DNA of 64,000 bases from Phlebopus portentosus (taxonomy: Eukaryota; Basidiomycota; Agaricomycetes; Boletales; Boletinellaceae): NCBI GenBank assembly GCA_037892935.1, contig JAYXKI010000014.1:310001-374000 (forward strand). The letters run 5' to 3'. Of this stretch, positions 24,296 through 34,080 are shown piece after piece. Below the pieces are notes generated by a model. The model saw nothing but the letters and a program-made list of their open reading frames with translations. It was not told the origin of the DNA and did no database searches. The stretch's first letter is position 1, and every line of letters starts with the position of its first letter. The translations under genes were made by a program, and so were the position numbers.

Positions 24296-24650
24296 GGGGG
24301 CCTAGGCGAAGGTGTTTCGTGTAGGCGGATCGTCGGCGGGACGAGTAAGTGGGATGGGAGGCTAGCGGCGAGGCTGGTTCGCCGGTAGTTCGGGTATGGT
24401 GGCCTGTAGCGGCGTGGGGCGAAGCGAACTTCGAATGGGATGGGGGCCTGGGCGAAGGAATTTCGTATAGGCGGGTCGTCGGCGGGACGAGTGAGTGGGA
24501 TGGGGAGCTCGCGGCGAGGCTGGTTCGCCGGTAGTTCGGGTATGGTGGCCTGTAGTGGCGTGGGGCGAAGCGATCTTCGAATAGAAGGGGGCCTGGGCGA
24601 AGGAATTTCGTATAGGCGGGTCGTCGGCGGGACGAGCTTCGATTTAGAAG
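24296..24650. repeat. Tandem repeat, period about 146 bp, 2.4 copies
   Basis: Units begin with GGGGGCCTRGGCGAAGG at 24296, 24442 and 24587; the third is cut short after GGCGGGACGAG (about 24637). Units differ by scattered substitutions. On the minus strand they read as repeated proline/arginine-rich peptide, but a protein is doubtful. The repeat lies in the non-coding space between the two accessory genes of element B. Confidence 0.85.
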
Positions 24651-25233
24651 GGAGTTCGGAAGTAAAGTTTAAATGGTTAATCATGGAGGGTGTCGTCATA
24701 TCATGATCTTGATCTGGTACCAGATATGGATACAATGGCCTTGTAGTCAGGGGTAGTGGTACATCGGAAATACAATTCGGCGGGATTTTGGCGGTCCGGG
24801 AACCAGTCGGGGACGCCAGGTAGTTAACTAGGGCGGTGTAGGTCGTAGCATATAGGTTGAGGATTTGTTAATGGGTGTAGGTACGGCTAGGGTAGGGTGT
24901 GCGGCGATATTTGATGATCGGCGGTGGGGATCGGCGTAGAATGTTGTATCGGCCGGCTTGGCAGGGGTCTGGAAGGTTGGGGCTGTGTTGTGGCGGGGTT
25001 CGGCGGATTGTTCCAGCGAGTTTTGGAGGGGGGAGAGTCGCCGAGGGGTTTGTGGAATTTGAGTGGAGATTGCGGCGGAGCAGTGGGGAGGATTTGGTAA
25101 TTGATTGGTAAAAAGGGGGCGGGGAGGTCGCGTGTATGGAGGGCTGAAATCGGAGTTTGAATTGGGTGCGGCGAGGATATAGACGACGGGGACTCGTGTC
25201 TGAGTTCCCCGTTTCTCTTTTTCTCTTTCCACC

Positions 25234-26899
25234 ATGGCGCCGACAATTCTCAGCGTCAGCAGCAGCAGCGGCAGCGACAGCGACAGCAGCAGCAACAACA
25301 GCAGGGAGGGGTCGGAGGCTCCCTCCGACCAGATGGAGGTGGACGCCGGGGCGGCGACGGGGGCTCCTGCCGCGGGCGGGATGTCGCGGGCCCCCAGCGG
25401 GCAAGAGGTCCCGCCGGAGTCGCAGGGGGAGACGGAGGAGGAGGGTGGGGGGGGGGGGGGGGGGGGGGGGGGGGGAGAACTGGATGCGGCCGTGTGGGCG
25501 GCCATTACGGCGGTGAGGGGGTGGATCGAGCGGGCCCGAAACGATGAGGGGCCCGCTGCCGATGAGCTCGATGGGCTCTTGGTAAATTTGCGTTCCCTTG
25601 ATAATAACCGTGTGAGCTGACGATCTGGTTTACTTTTTCAGAAGGGGCTTGGGGAGCGCTTCCCCGCGCTATCCGACGACGCGAGGGCTGAAAAGCCCGA
25701 ATATTATTGCGCGGGGAGGTGGTTGGTGAACCGGGCGACGGTGGTGCGGATGGCCGCCGGGGAGGCTAAGGACGCCGCCGAGGCGTTGGACAAGGCCGCC
25801 CAGTCGGAGGTGAATCGCCTCCGACGCGTCGCGGAGAGGCTGGCCGAGCGCCGGGAGGAGGAGGCTCGTGAGGAGGCGAAGTGGAGCGCGGCGAAGGTGG
25901 CCGAGGAGGCGAAAGCCTCCTTCCTCAAGACGCTCGCCACCCTGCGAGTTGGGGGCCCGGAGGTCGTCGAGGCCTTCTGTAGGTCCTCAGGGCGCGATGA
26001 GGCGGGGAACCTGGTAAGTCGTTGTCTTGAATCTTGTTTTTTACTGTCTCTGATAATATCTTCTTAGGTCGCGGCGCCTAAAACGAGCACCAAAGCGAAG
26101 GTGCAGGCGCGTCCCGCGGCCAGGCCGGCGACGGGAAAGACGATTACTCTTCCTGGGTCGTCGATCCCTGGTCTTGAGGTGGCGGGTTCGTCCAGCGAGA
26201 CGCTCAAGGGGGAGAGTGGTCGAGTGACGCGAGGGGGACGCTCGGGGACGGTCACGGGAAAGACCATTACTCTTGAGGTTGAGTCTGATGAGGGGTCAAC
26301 GCGAGCGAAAAGGTCGAGAGGAAAGGAGGTATATGTCGATGTGTGTTTTATGTCCTGGATCTTATTCTTCACTGACATGTTTCGTTTCTAGGTGCCTCCC
26401 CTTCCGAAGCGCGTACGTGAGCCGGTGGTCGAGCCGCCGGCGAAACGAGCAAGAGCGCCGGGAGCGGCGGCCTCGGGTGGGGGCAGGGCGAAAGAGGAGG
26501 CGACAGGGAGACGGGACGGGGCGGTGAGTGCTGTCTTGAATTTTGTTCGTGACACTCTCTGACTATAATATTCAGAGGGAGGAGGGGGGTTGGGAGTTCG
26601 AGAGGGTCGGGCGGCTCCCCAGGGGTCAGAGCCGCCGCCTCCTCGAGTTCGTGTCGCCGGGGTGCGAGCAGTGCATCGGGCGTGGGGAGGTGTGCACGAG
26701 GCGCCCACCGGCGCTCCTGTGCCAGGCGTGCCGGGTATCGCACCACCGGTGCGATATCTTGGAGTCGGACGTGACCTTCCTGGCGCAGCAGGAGGTCCTC
26801 GCTCTCCGCCGGCAGCTGGAGGGGATGGAGTCGACGTTGGCGGGAGAGAGTGCGGGTGGGGGGGTGGAGGAAAAGGCCCAGGGTGAACGCCGTGGATAG
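25234..26899 (+). CDS. Antisense multi-exon gene of element B, Zn2Cys6-like cluster, about 478 aa
   Basis: It lies opposite to gag-pol. Exons 25234-25581, 25642-26013, 26068-26328, 26392-26523 and 26576-26899 give 479 codons; all four introns are phase 0 with GT..AG ends. The ATG sits in CACCATGG, a strong Kozak context. The N terminus is Ser/Asp-rich with a polyglycine run coded by 29 consecutive G. Exon 2 has an Arg/Glu/Ala-rich helix, probably a coiled coil. Exon 4 carries a basic patch (PPAKRARAPG) like a nuclear signal. Exon 5 has CX2CX6CX8CX2CX6C (from residue about 401), the spacing of GAL4-type binuclear zinc clusters, then a helical tail. It converges with pol (stop at 27341), 442 bp apart. 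Function is unknown; a DNA-binding regulator is inference. Element D carries a gene of the same plan. Confidence 0.8.
25447..25475. repeat. Homopolymer of 29 G
   Basis: The run codes polyglycine in exon 1 of the antisense gene. Such a run is unstable and hard to sequence; its length decides the frame of the exon, and at 29 it keeps the frame open. Confidence 0.9.
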
Positions 26900-27340
26900 G
26901 CGGCGAGCCAAACGACGCAAACGGCGTCGGCTCGCGGTCTTCGGCGACCATGAAGCGCCCTTGGGCCGAAAAAAAATATTAAAAAAAATAGGAAAAATAT
27001 AAAAGTACAAAAATATTGTATTTTTCTTTTTTCTTGTGTACTATAGTGGCTTGTAATAACAAGCCGAATGTTTTTCTTGTGAGGATGGTTCTTTGTGAGA
27101 TCAGGGAATGTAAGATTGAGATGGGCTGGAGTGAAATAGGGAGGATAGGCGCCCTAAAAATAGCGCCGGGGCCGAAAGAATGACTTGAGTAAGGTGAAAA
27201 TGTGGGAGGGGGTGACTCGGCGTCTCGCCGCAGTCGTTTGGGTGATGATTGGAGAGAGTGAAGATAGCGGCGGGTCCGAATAGGTGACTTAGGGAATGTG
27301 TATATAAGGGAGAGGGTGATTATGAGGCTTCGGCGGATCT

Positions 27341-30300
27341 TCATAAGTTGGATTCGGCGTCTAGGTCATCCGCCGCGGTCTCTTGTGCTAGGTTGTCGAG
27401 TTCCGGCGTGGATTTCTGAGTGAGGTCTTCGACTGAGTCGATGATTCGAGTGCGTGCGTGGTAGGGGATAACTCTGAATGCTGCGTAACGAAGTGCTGAA
27501 ATGGCGCCGTTTGCTTCGGCGAGAACGTAGGATCCTCCTTTGGTTCGCCGCACGACAATCATGGGCCCTAGGTACTTCGGCTTTGTCTTCCTGTTCAGCT
27601 CGTTTTCGATCTGGGAGTTCCGGACCAGCACAAGTGAGCCGGGGGCGAAATTGTAATCTTTAATTGTTGCGGCGTGGGTTTTCTCGAAGTCCTGTATGGA
27701 TTTGAAACGCCCCTGGATGACGGATTCCTTGACTCGTTGGAGGTCCTCGGGACGTTTCTGGAGTGCCCTTGCTCTCGCCGCGATGAGTTGTGCGTCGGAC
27801 ATCTTGGAGGTGACCGCCGGCGAGATGTACGTCTGTTCGGCGAGGTCGAAGGGGAGTACTGGTTCGACGCCGTGGGCCATAAAGTATGGGCTATAGCCTG
27901 TGCGGCGTTGAATCGTGATTCGTTCGGCCCAAATGGCGTGGTATATATGCTGGGACCACTTGTCTGGGCTTGCGTCGGCGAGCTTCATTAGGGTTTCTCT
28001 AAGGTCCCGGTGTCGCCGCTCAATGATTCCGTTGGCTCTTGAGTTGTACGGCGAGATTCGAATGTGCTGGACATTGTATTTGGCGAGAAGGCGGGGTAGG
28101 TCCTTGGAGAATGAGGCGCCGTTGTCGGTTACGATCTCCTCGACTCGTCCCCATCTTGACAAGATATCTTCAAAAACGAAGCGTGCTATCGAGGCGGCGT
28201 TATCTTTGCGCAGCGTTCGGAATTCGGGGTATCCGGTGAGGGAGTCTCGGGCCTGAACGATATACTTGAATCCGCCGGAGGGCGGCATTAACATGACGTC
28301 TATATGCACCCTGGAGAATAGCGGCGCGGGCGTCGGGCTTTGCGGCGTGGTATATATTTTCGTAAACTGCCTCGTTTGGCATTGGTGGCAGGTTCTGATA
28401 TACCATTTGATGTCCTGATGCATTCCTGGCCACCAGAATCGGTCTTGAATCGTTGTTCTGACAGAGAAGAAGCCTTTGTGGTCGAGTTCGTCGTGGGCAG
28501 TTCTGATAATGGAAATTCGGCGTTCCGGCGGAATAACGAGTGCGGCGTGACCTTTGTCGTTCTTTCTGTAGAGTTCGCCGTGCTGTAGGAAGAAACGAGT
28601 GGCTCGGCGTACGAACTGTTTGAATTGGGCGTCTGAAAAATCGGCGGGGCGGGATGGGGCGGCGAGAAATTTCTTGATACAATCGAGGTCTTTGAATCCT
28701 TTTTGTGAGGCTTTGTGATCGGGGAGTTGTACGGGTTCGCTGTTTGGGGTATAGGCCGTGTCGGAAAGGTCTTGGTTTAGGAAGGAGTATTGATGGTCGA
28801 TCCATTCTTCGAAGCCTTCGTCTCGCGGCGGATCGGTTTGTGCGGCGCCGCGGCGTGATAGGCCGTCTGGGCCGAGGTGTTTGGGCGCCGGCGTATGAAT
28901 GATCGTGAAATTGAAAAGTAAGATGCCGGCGATCCATCTATTGATAGTGGCGTTGGGTTGGAGGTCTGGGTTGTTAATCATGCCTTTAATATAGCTGGCG
29001 TCGACTTCGACGAAAAAGTGATCGATGCCGACGAGGTATATGCGCGCCTCATATAGAGCTCTGAAGAGGCCGAAGAGTTCTAGCTTCGCCTGGGAGTAGT
29101 TTCGTTCTCTGTTGTTCCAAGTTCCGGACATGAAACGGGATGGGACCCTTTCGCCGTTTTCGCCGAGCTGTAACAAGATGGCGCCGTAGCCATGAACGGA
29201 GGAGTCTACACAGAAATGAACAGGTTGTCCTGACTCGTAGTCAATAGAACGAATGGCGCCGGAGGATGCTACGGCGTGTTTTAGTAGATCCATAGATCGG
29301 CGGGCGTCTTCGTCGAATAGGAAGGGCTGGTCTTTGCAGAGTAGTTTGTTGAGACCGGCGGATAGTCTGGCGTAGTTCTTCACGAAGTGTCTAAGGACGC
29401 CGGCCGTACCTAAGAATGCCCGAACATCGTGGACATCCCGCGGCGGCGGCCAATCCATTATCGCCTTGACCCTGGATGCGTCTGGGACTCGGCCGGCGTA
29501 ATTACAGGTGTGTCCTACAATGACTGCTTCTGGTGCGGCGATGATGAGTTTCTTACCCGAGACAGTGGCGCCGACTACTTTGAGGCGTTGGAGGACGCGG
29601 TTGACGTCGTTGAGATGTTCCCAGATGAAGCGGCGGATGTTCGGGTTTCCCGGAATGGTTTCGTAGTTTCCGGCGGCGAGCTCGTATCGGGATTTAGGCC
29701 CTTTTACAGGAATATCGTCGATGTATGGGATACAGACGTGGGGTATCTCATCTTTGAGTACGAAGGTGACGTCGGCGTGCATAATTTGTTGCGAGTTGGT
29801 GTATCCCATAGGAATCGACGTGAGGCGAAACGCGCCGAGAGGTGTTTGGAATGTTGTGAGGTCGCGGGATCGTACGTCGAGCTTTCTCTGGTCGAAGGCG
29901 ACGAATAGATCGAGTGTGGTGTAGCAGGCATGGCCGCCGAAGGTCTCGGCGATGTGTTCTGTGGGGTAAGGGACGGAGGGGTCGCGTATGGAGACTTTGT
30001 TGAGTGGCTGGAGGTCGTGTACAAGCCGAAGGGATTTTCCATCCTTTTTAACGACGCAGAACCATCGGGAGCGGTAAGAGGAATTGGACGGCTCGTAGAC
30101 GCCGGAGTTAATTTTGTCTTTGATTATGCGAACCACTTCGTTGAAGATGCCCGGCGGAATAGGGATGTTTTTCATTACCCACGGCGTATGGTCGACAGTA
30201 GGAATTAGAACCGGCGCGAAGTATTGATAGTCGAGGGAGCCCTTTTCTGTCTCGTCCCAAGCTAGGCCGTCTTCATGTTGTAGAAGGGTCCAGTAGGCGA

Positions 30301-30826
30301 GGTTCTTTTCTTCCTCACTGAGGAAGCCAGTTGGGTCGATGTCTAGGGCGTCGAAGCGCTCTTGTGTAAAGCGGCGTCCCGGAATGAACTCCGGCGGATC
30401 GATAGGGAGCTTCGGTAGATCTGTGAGCGGCTGCGGGTGTGATTTGCGTATGATGCGGTAGTCCTCTGGAAGGGTCGCCGATATAGGTTTGGTTCGTTGG
30501 GCGACCTTTTTGTACTTGTAGGCGTGCCCGGCCGGTTGAGCGGCCGTGGTATTAAGAGTGCTGTTGGAGCGGGGTATTCGGTTGCGTACGGGGAGTGATT
30601 CATCGTCGAAAATAGAGTTAATGAAGAAGGCTGGATGTTTTTGGGCTTTGTTCTGGGCTGTGAAACCCTTTTCGGCGGATCGATCAGAAAATGAGGTGGA
30701 GATATCTATGGTGCGGGGATTGAAGGCGATATCTACAGTCGCCGGGCCGTGATGGAGCACATATGCGTCGGGTATGGTTGGGGATATACGCCGCATATGT
30801 TCCGGCGGACGCCGCTGGGACGTCAT
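27341..30826 (-). CDS. Pol of element B: reverse transcriptase, RNase H, integrase (1161 aa)
   Basis: The ATG at 30826 overlaps the protease stop as ATGA. Reverse transcriptase shows LVHDLQPLNKVSIRD, IPMGYTNSQQ and the catalytic YIDD (about 29700). RNase H shows FCVDSSVHGYGA and the NYSQAKLELFGLF segment. Integrase has an HHCC zinc module ending TCHQCQ, then the DDE core: HIDVML, IVTDNGASF and SRANGIIERRHRDL. The C-terminal region (RKTKPKYLGPMIVVRRTKGG) is a GPY/F-like module; no chromodomain follows. There is no premature stop. This polyprotein would copy and insert the element, and together with intact Gag and protease it makes B a candidate active element. Confidence 0.95.
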   Translation of the reverse strand: MTSQRRPPEHMRRISPTIPDAYVLHHGPATVDIAFNPRTIDISTSFSDRSAEKGFTAQNKAQKHPAFFINSIFDDESLPVRNRIPRSNSTLNTTAAQPAGHAYKYKKVAQRTKPISATLPEDYRIIRKSHPQPLTDLPKLPIDPPEFIPGRRFTQERFDALDIDPTGFLSEEEKNLAYWTLLQHEDGLAWDETEKGSLDYQYFAPVLIPTVDHTPWVMKNIPIPPGIFNEVVRIIKDKINSGVYEPSNSSYRSRWFCVVKKDGKSLRLVHDLQPLNKVSIRDPSVPYPTEHIAETFGGHACYTTLDLFVAFDQRKLDVRSRDLTTFQTPLGAFRLTSIPMGYTNSQQIMHADVTFVLKDEIPHVCIPYIDDIPVKGPKSRYELAAGNYETIPGNPNIRRFIWEHLNDVNRVLQRLKVVGATVSGKKLIIAAPEAVIVGHTCNYAGRVPDASRVKAIMDWPPPRDVHDVRAFLGTAGVLRHFVKNYARLSAGLNKLLCKDQPFLFDEDARRSMDLLKHAVASSGAIRSIDYESGQPVHFCVDSSVHGYGAILLQLGENGERVPSRFMSGTWNNRERNYSQAKLELFGLFRALYEARIYLVGIDHFFVEVDASYIKGMINNPDLQPNATINRWIAGILLFNFTIIHTPAPKHLGPDGLSRRGAAQTDPPRDEGFEEWIDHQYSFLNQDLSDTAYTPNSEPVQLPDHKASQKGFKDLDCIKKFLAAPSRPADFSDAQFKQFVRRATRFFLQHGELYRKNDKGHAALVIPPERRISIIRTAHDELDHKGFFSVRTTIQDRFWWPGMHQDIKWYIRTCHQCQTRQFTKIYTTPQSPTPAPLFSRVHIDVMLMPPSGGFKYIVQARDSLTGYPEFRTLRKDNAASIARFVFEDILSRWGRVEEIVTDNGASFSKDLPRLLAKYNVQHIRISPYNSRANGIIERRHRDLRETLMKLADASPDKWSQHIYHAIWAERITIQRRTGYSPYFMAHGVEPVLPFDLAEQTYISPAVTSKMSDAQLIAARARALQKRPEDLQRVKESVIQGRFKSIQDFEKTHAATIKDYNFAPGSLVLVRNSQIENELNRKTKPKYLGPMIVVRRTKGGSYVLAEANGAISALRYAAFRVIPYHARTRIIDSVEDLTQKSTPELDNLAQETAADDLDAESNL

Positions 30827-31335
30827 TGTCTAGGGGGGCGCTGTTTTTCTGTCCCGGCGCCGCGCTGAATCGTCGGGATCGACATGGTTTCGTTCGTATC
30901 GGGATGAGTAAGGTATAGCGTCTGTTCGCCGTCGGCCTCGTCTATGACCTGCGCCCTAGTGTGTACGAAAAACGGCCGGCCTAATAGTAACTGAAAGGGG
31001 GCCTTTTCGACGACCTGGACTTGGACAACAATAGAGAAGGCGCCTATGGTGAGTCTGACGCGAGGGATGAGTCCCGCCGAGCGTGAGGTTTGTCTGTCGG
31101 CGGTTTCTACTGTGATTGCTTGGCTCATTATCGTCGGGGACCCGAGGTCCTTCCATATCTCTTTTGGCACGGCGATAAATGTCGACCCTGAGTCGAGCAA
31201 AGCTTTTACTTCGAATTTATCATCGAGCCAGACCTCGATTTCGCGGAGGGGAATGTTCGGCGGGGCGACGGAAGGATCTTCGTCGCCGAAGTTAACCGGC
31301 GAGGTGGGCCTCGGGATCGAGGCGTACATTGCCAT
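30823..31335 (-). CDS. Aspartic protease of element B as a separate reading frame (170 aa)
   Basis: The catalytic motif ALLDSGSTFIAVP lies about one third in, and FQLLLGRPFF is the second conserved block of retroviral-type proteases. The frame stays open upstream of its ATG (31335) back through the Gag stop at 31361-31359, so Gag-Pro fusion by frameshift is possible. Its TGA stop shares bases with the pol ATG (ATGA at 30826-30823), a layout suited to stop-and-restart translation. The same layout recurs in copy E (63453/63456). Confidence 0.9.
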   Translation of the reverse strand: MAMYASIPRPTSPVNFGDEDPSVAPPNIPLREIEVWLDDKFEVKALLDSGSTFIAVPKEIWKDLGSPTIMSQAITVETADRQTSRSAGLIPRVRLTIGAFSIVVQVQVVEKAPFQLLLGRPFFVHTRAQVIDEADGEQTLYLTHPDTNETMSIPTIQRGAGTEKQRPPRQ

Positions 31336-31358
31336 CTCGTGATCAGGATTTTCCCTAA

Positions 31359-34080
31359 TTAGTTCTCGGCGCCCCGTGACGAATTCTTTACACTTCTTTC
31401 TGATTTCGGGAGAGGCGGCGAGCAGGCTTCGGATCGGCAGGGTGACTTCCGAGTCCAGAATCTTGTCGAAAACGTTCGATACCGCGGCGTCATCGTATGC
31501 TGGTACGGTGGTTCGGTATTGTGGCTTCGGATCCGCCGCGTCATCCCTGTGTGGCGCCGAGGGCGTCGGCGGCGGGGCCGGGCGTTGTCCGGGTGGTTTC
31601 CCCTTCTTGCTGTTATCTCCCCATTTCGGGTTGGGGTCTCGAGGCGGCTTTCTGGTGGGGATTTCGATTCCGTCGAAAACTTCTCTGGGGCCTGGCCGTC
31701 TTCCGGCGGCGGCGAAGGCATTCTGCGGTTGTTCGGGGGATTCTTCTTGTTCAAAAAGGAGCGCGACTCCGTCGCAGGCATCGTCGTCTGGGGGTCTTCT
31801 GGGGTGATAGCCTCGAAGTAGTTCGATTCCTGGATTCGCGGCGGCAGGCCGTTTGGCGGATTTGTATTGTAGGCTAAGGGAGGCGGTGCCCGGTTGAGGC
31901 CCTGGTACATAGATTCCTGTGATGGAGGGTGTGACTGATACATGGATTGTTGAGTCGGCGGTTGTCCCTGATATGTGGGATCCTGCCTCGGCGGAGCGAT
32001 CCTTGGCGGCGTGTCGGATACGGGCTGAATGGGGAGCTGGACGCCAACTGGTGCGTAGTTTGGATTCTCTATGAAGAGCTTATTAATCCTGTCCAGTACT
32101 GACATCCCCGGTTCCCCCTGAGGAAGTCGGCCATTGGAGGGGTACAAGTACCCTTTGGCGTCGGCGAGCATGATTCCCCTCTGGATCAGGGAGATCTTGG
32201 TGGGACAGTCGCGGGTAGAGTGCGTTACACTGGCGCATACGGCGCATTTTCCGTTAAATCTGGCTTGTCGGGGCTGCGGCGGGGCTCCTGCGGTTGGCGG
32301 CGGAGCGCGGCGGTTTGACTTCTCGGTGGCTTCACGGAGGGCGCGCATTTCCTGGATTAGGAGGGACACCCACAGTTCTTCTTGCTTGACCTGGGGTTGG
32401 TTGATGACTCCGTAGGCCGGAGCACCGGGTTGCGGCGGCGGCGTGTACGTCGTAACTTGTGTATAGGTGGGCATGGCCGCTGTCGCCGCATACATCAGTG
32501 GTTGGTCGGCGGTTGTGAGGCGGCCGCCGGTTAGGATGCGTTCTAGTTCTCTTACAACTGTGTCGATGTCCCAGGGCACGCCGGTAGGGTGGTCGTGCTT
32601 GACAAACCGCAAATTAAGATCCAGCTCTCTGTTTAGCGTCGGGTGGAGGCCTTCTCTGAACATACGCTTCTGTTCGAACTCCGATAGCATGCCGGCGTCG
32701 ATAAGATACGAGGAGACGGTGATAAAGTTCCTATGGTATTCGCCGAGGGCGGCGGTGTTCAGCATAATTTGGTTGCGGCTTATGTTAATAAGGTTGTGGA
32801 GGTCGCCGAGTGTGTACTGGGTCGTAGCGTTTGGGTAGTACTTTAGGATAGCGTCTTTGAATGCCATAAAGTCGTTTCCTCTCGTTTCGGGCCTTTTGCA
32901 CCATAGCTGATCGTCTTTAGCGTCGGCGTAGCATCTTGCCCAAGCGATCATTTGTGCATCTGTTAGGCCGGCGCTTCGTCCAAATAGCCGGACTCTGTTA
33001 AAGAAGATGGGGATTTCCGCGGGGTCGCCGGAGGCGTTGAACTTCGGCGCGCGGCGGTCTCCCGGGTAGGGCATTGTAGCTCCTGGCACTGGTGGGTTGG
33101 GACCACTTAATGGATGGGTATCTGGGTCACTGAGGTCTGGGAGAGGGGGAAAGGCGCCCGCGGGGGGTGGTGCTGGTGCGGCATAGGCTGGTGCGGCGGG
33201 GGACGGCTGTTGGGGGGGCGGCGGGGTCGATCCTGAGGCTGCGGGGGGCGCGGCGGGAATGCCGGTATGGGTGCTGGTCATTGTTGGTATCGAGGCCGTC
33301 TTAGGAGGTGTACTGGGGGTGGGTGGTTGGGCGTTGTCAATTGGGGAGAGCCGCGGCCTCTGAGCTGGTGTCGGCGGCGTAAGGGGGGGGGGTGGGGAGA
33401 GCCTCGCCGATCGCTCTTCTTCGACGGGGGATAGTGGAGAGTCGGGGGTGATTGCGTGGCCGTGTACGAGGGAGTCGGGGACGTAAAGGTCGTCGTCCTC
33501 CTGTTCTTCTGCGGCGGAGTATAACTGTAGGCCGGTGCGGCGGTGGAGATCTGGGGGGTTGTCTATGTCGGAAAAGAGGTCGGTTTCGATGGGGCCGGTG
33601 GCTGGAGGTTCCTGGAGGGATATTGACAGGTCCTCGATGCCGCCGGGGACACGAACGTGAGTACTGGGGCGAATTTCGGATTCGCGGAGGTCTTTAGGAA
33701 CGTGGATGAAACGAGGGGGAATTATAGGCGATATAGGGTGTGCGGCGGCGGTGCTTGCGCTTTCGCCGGGCGGTGGGTTACGTGTAAAAGGAGTGATAGA
33801 TGCTCTTCTGGGACGCCGGGTGGGTGGGTCGTCTGCGGCGATGGACGCGCGTCGACGGTTCGGCGCGGACGGAGATCTGGGTGCGGTGGGACGGGGTTCT
33901 TCTGTTCGGCCTCTTGTAAAGAGTGTGGAATAATGGTATGGTTGGCCGGCGGTTGTGGCTGAGGCTGTTTGACTGTTTTCCGCCCTTCTTTGCAGCCTTA
34001 GTGAGTATCGCGTGCCCTTGGAAGGGCCTGAGATCGGTTGGAACGACACCTTTTTACCTCCCTCGCGGTGGGCTCCAAAA
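31359..34080 (-). CDS. Gag of element B, about 900 aa
   Basis: A long proline-rich N-terminal region is followed by a Gag core with RRAPKFNASGDPAEIPIFFN and EYHRNFITVSSYLIDAGMLS. A CCHC zinc knuckle CAVCASVTHSTRDC lies at about 32250-32210. The C terminus is Pro/Gln-rich. The frame is open from inside the LTR across the presumed primer site. It has no ATG until deep in the protein (MTSTHTGIP, about 33281), so the true start (spliced leader, non-AUG or internal) is unclear. The 24 nt between its TAA and the protease ATG make reinitiation or frameshift plausible. Confidence 0.85.
34057..34080 (-). other. Candidate primer-binding site of element B
   Basis: Directly inside the 5' LTR, the minus strand reads TTT then TGGAGCCCACCGCGAGGG. 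The TGG start fits pairing to a tRNA CCA end. Element D has TGGAGCCCCCGGCGAGGG in the equivalent place (about 59753). The tRNA was not identified. Confidence 0.6.

Noticed and set aside
29429..29908. 159-codon plus-strand frame opposite the reverse transcriptase of B, repeated in copy E at 60427-60906
   Set aside because: It mirrors conserved RT codons on the other strand; its persistence in E follows from high DNA identity, not from separate selection.
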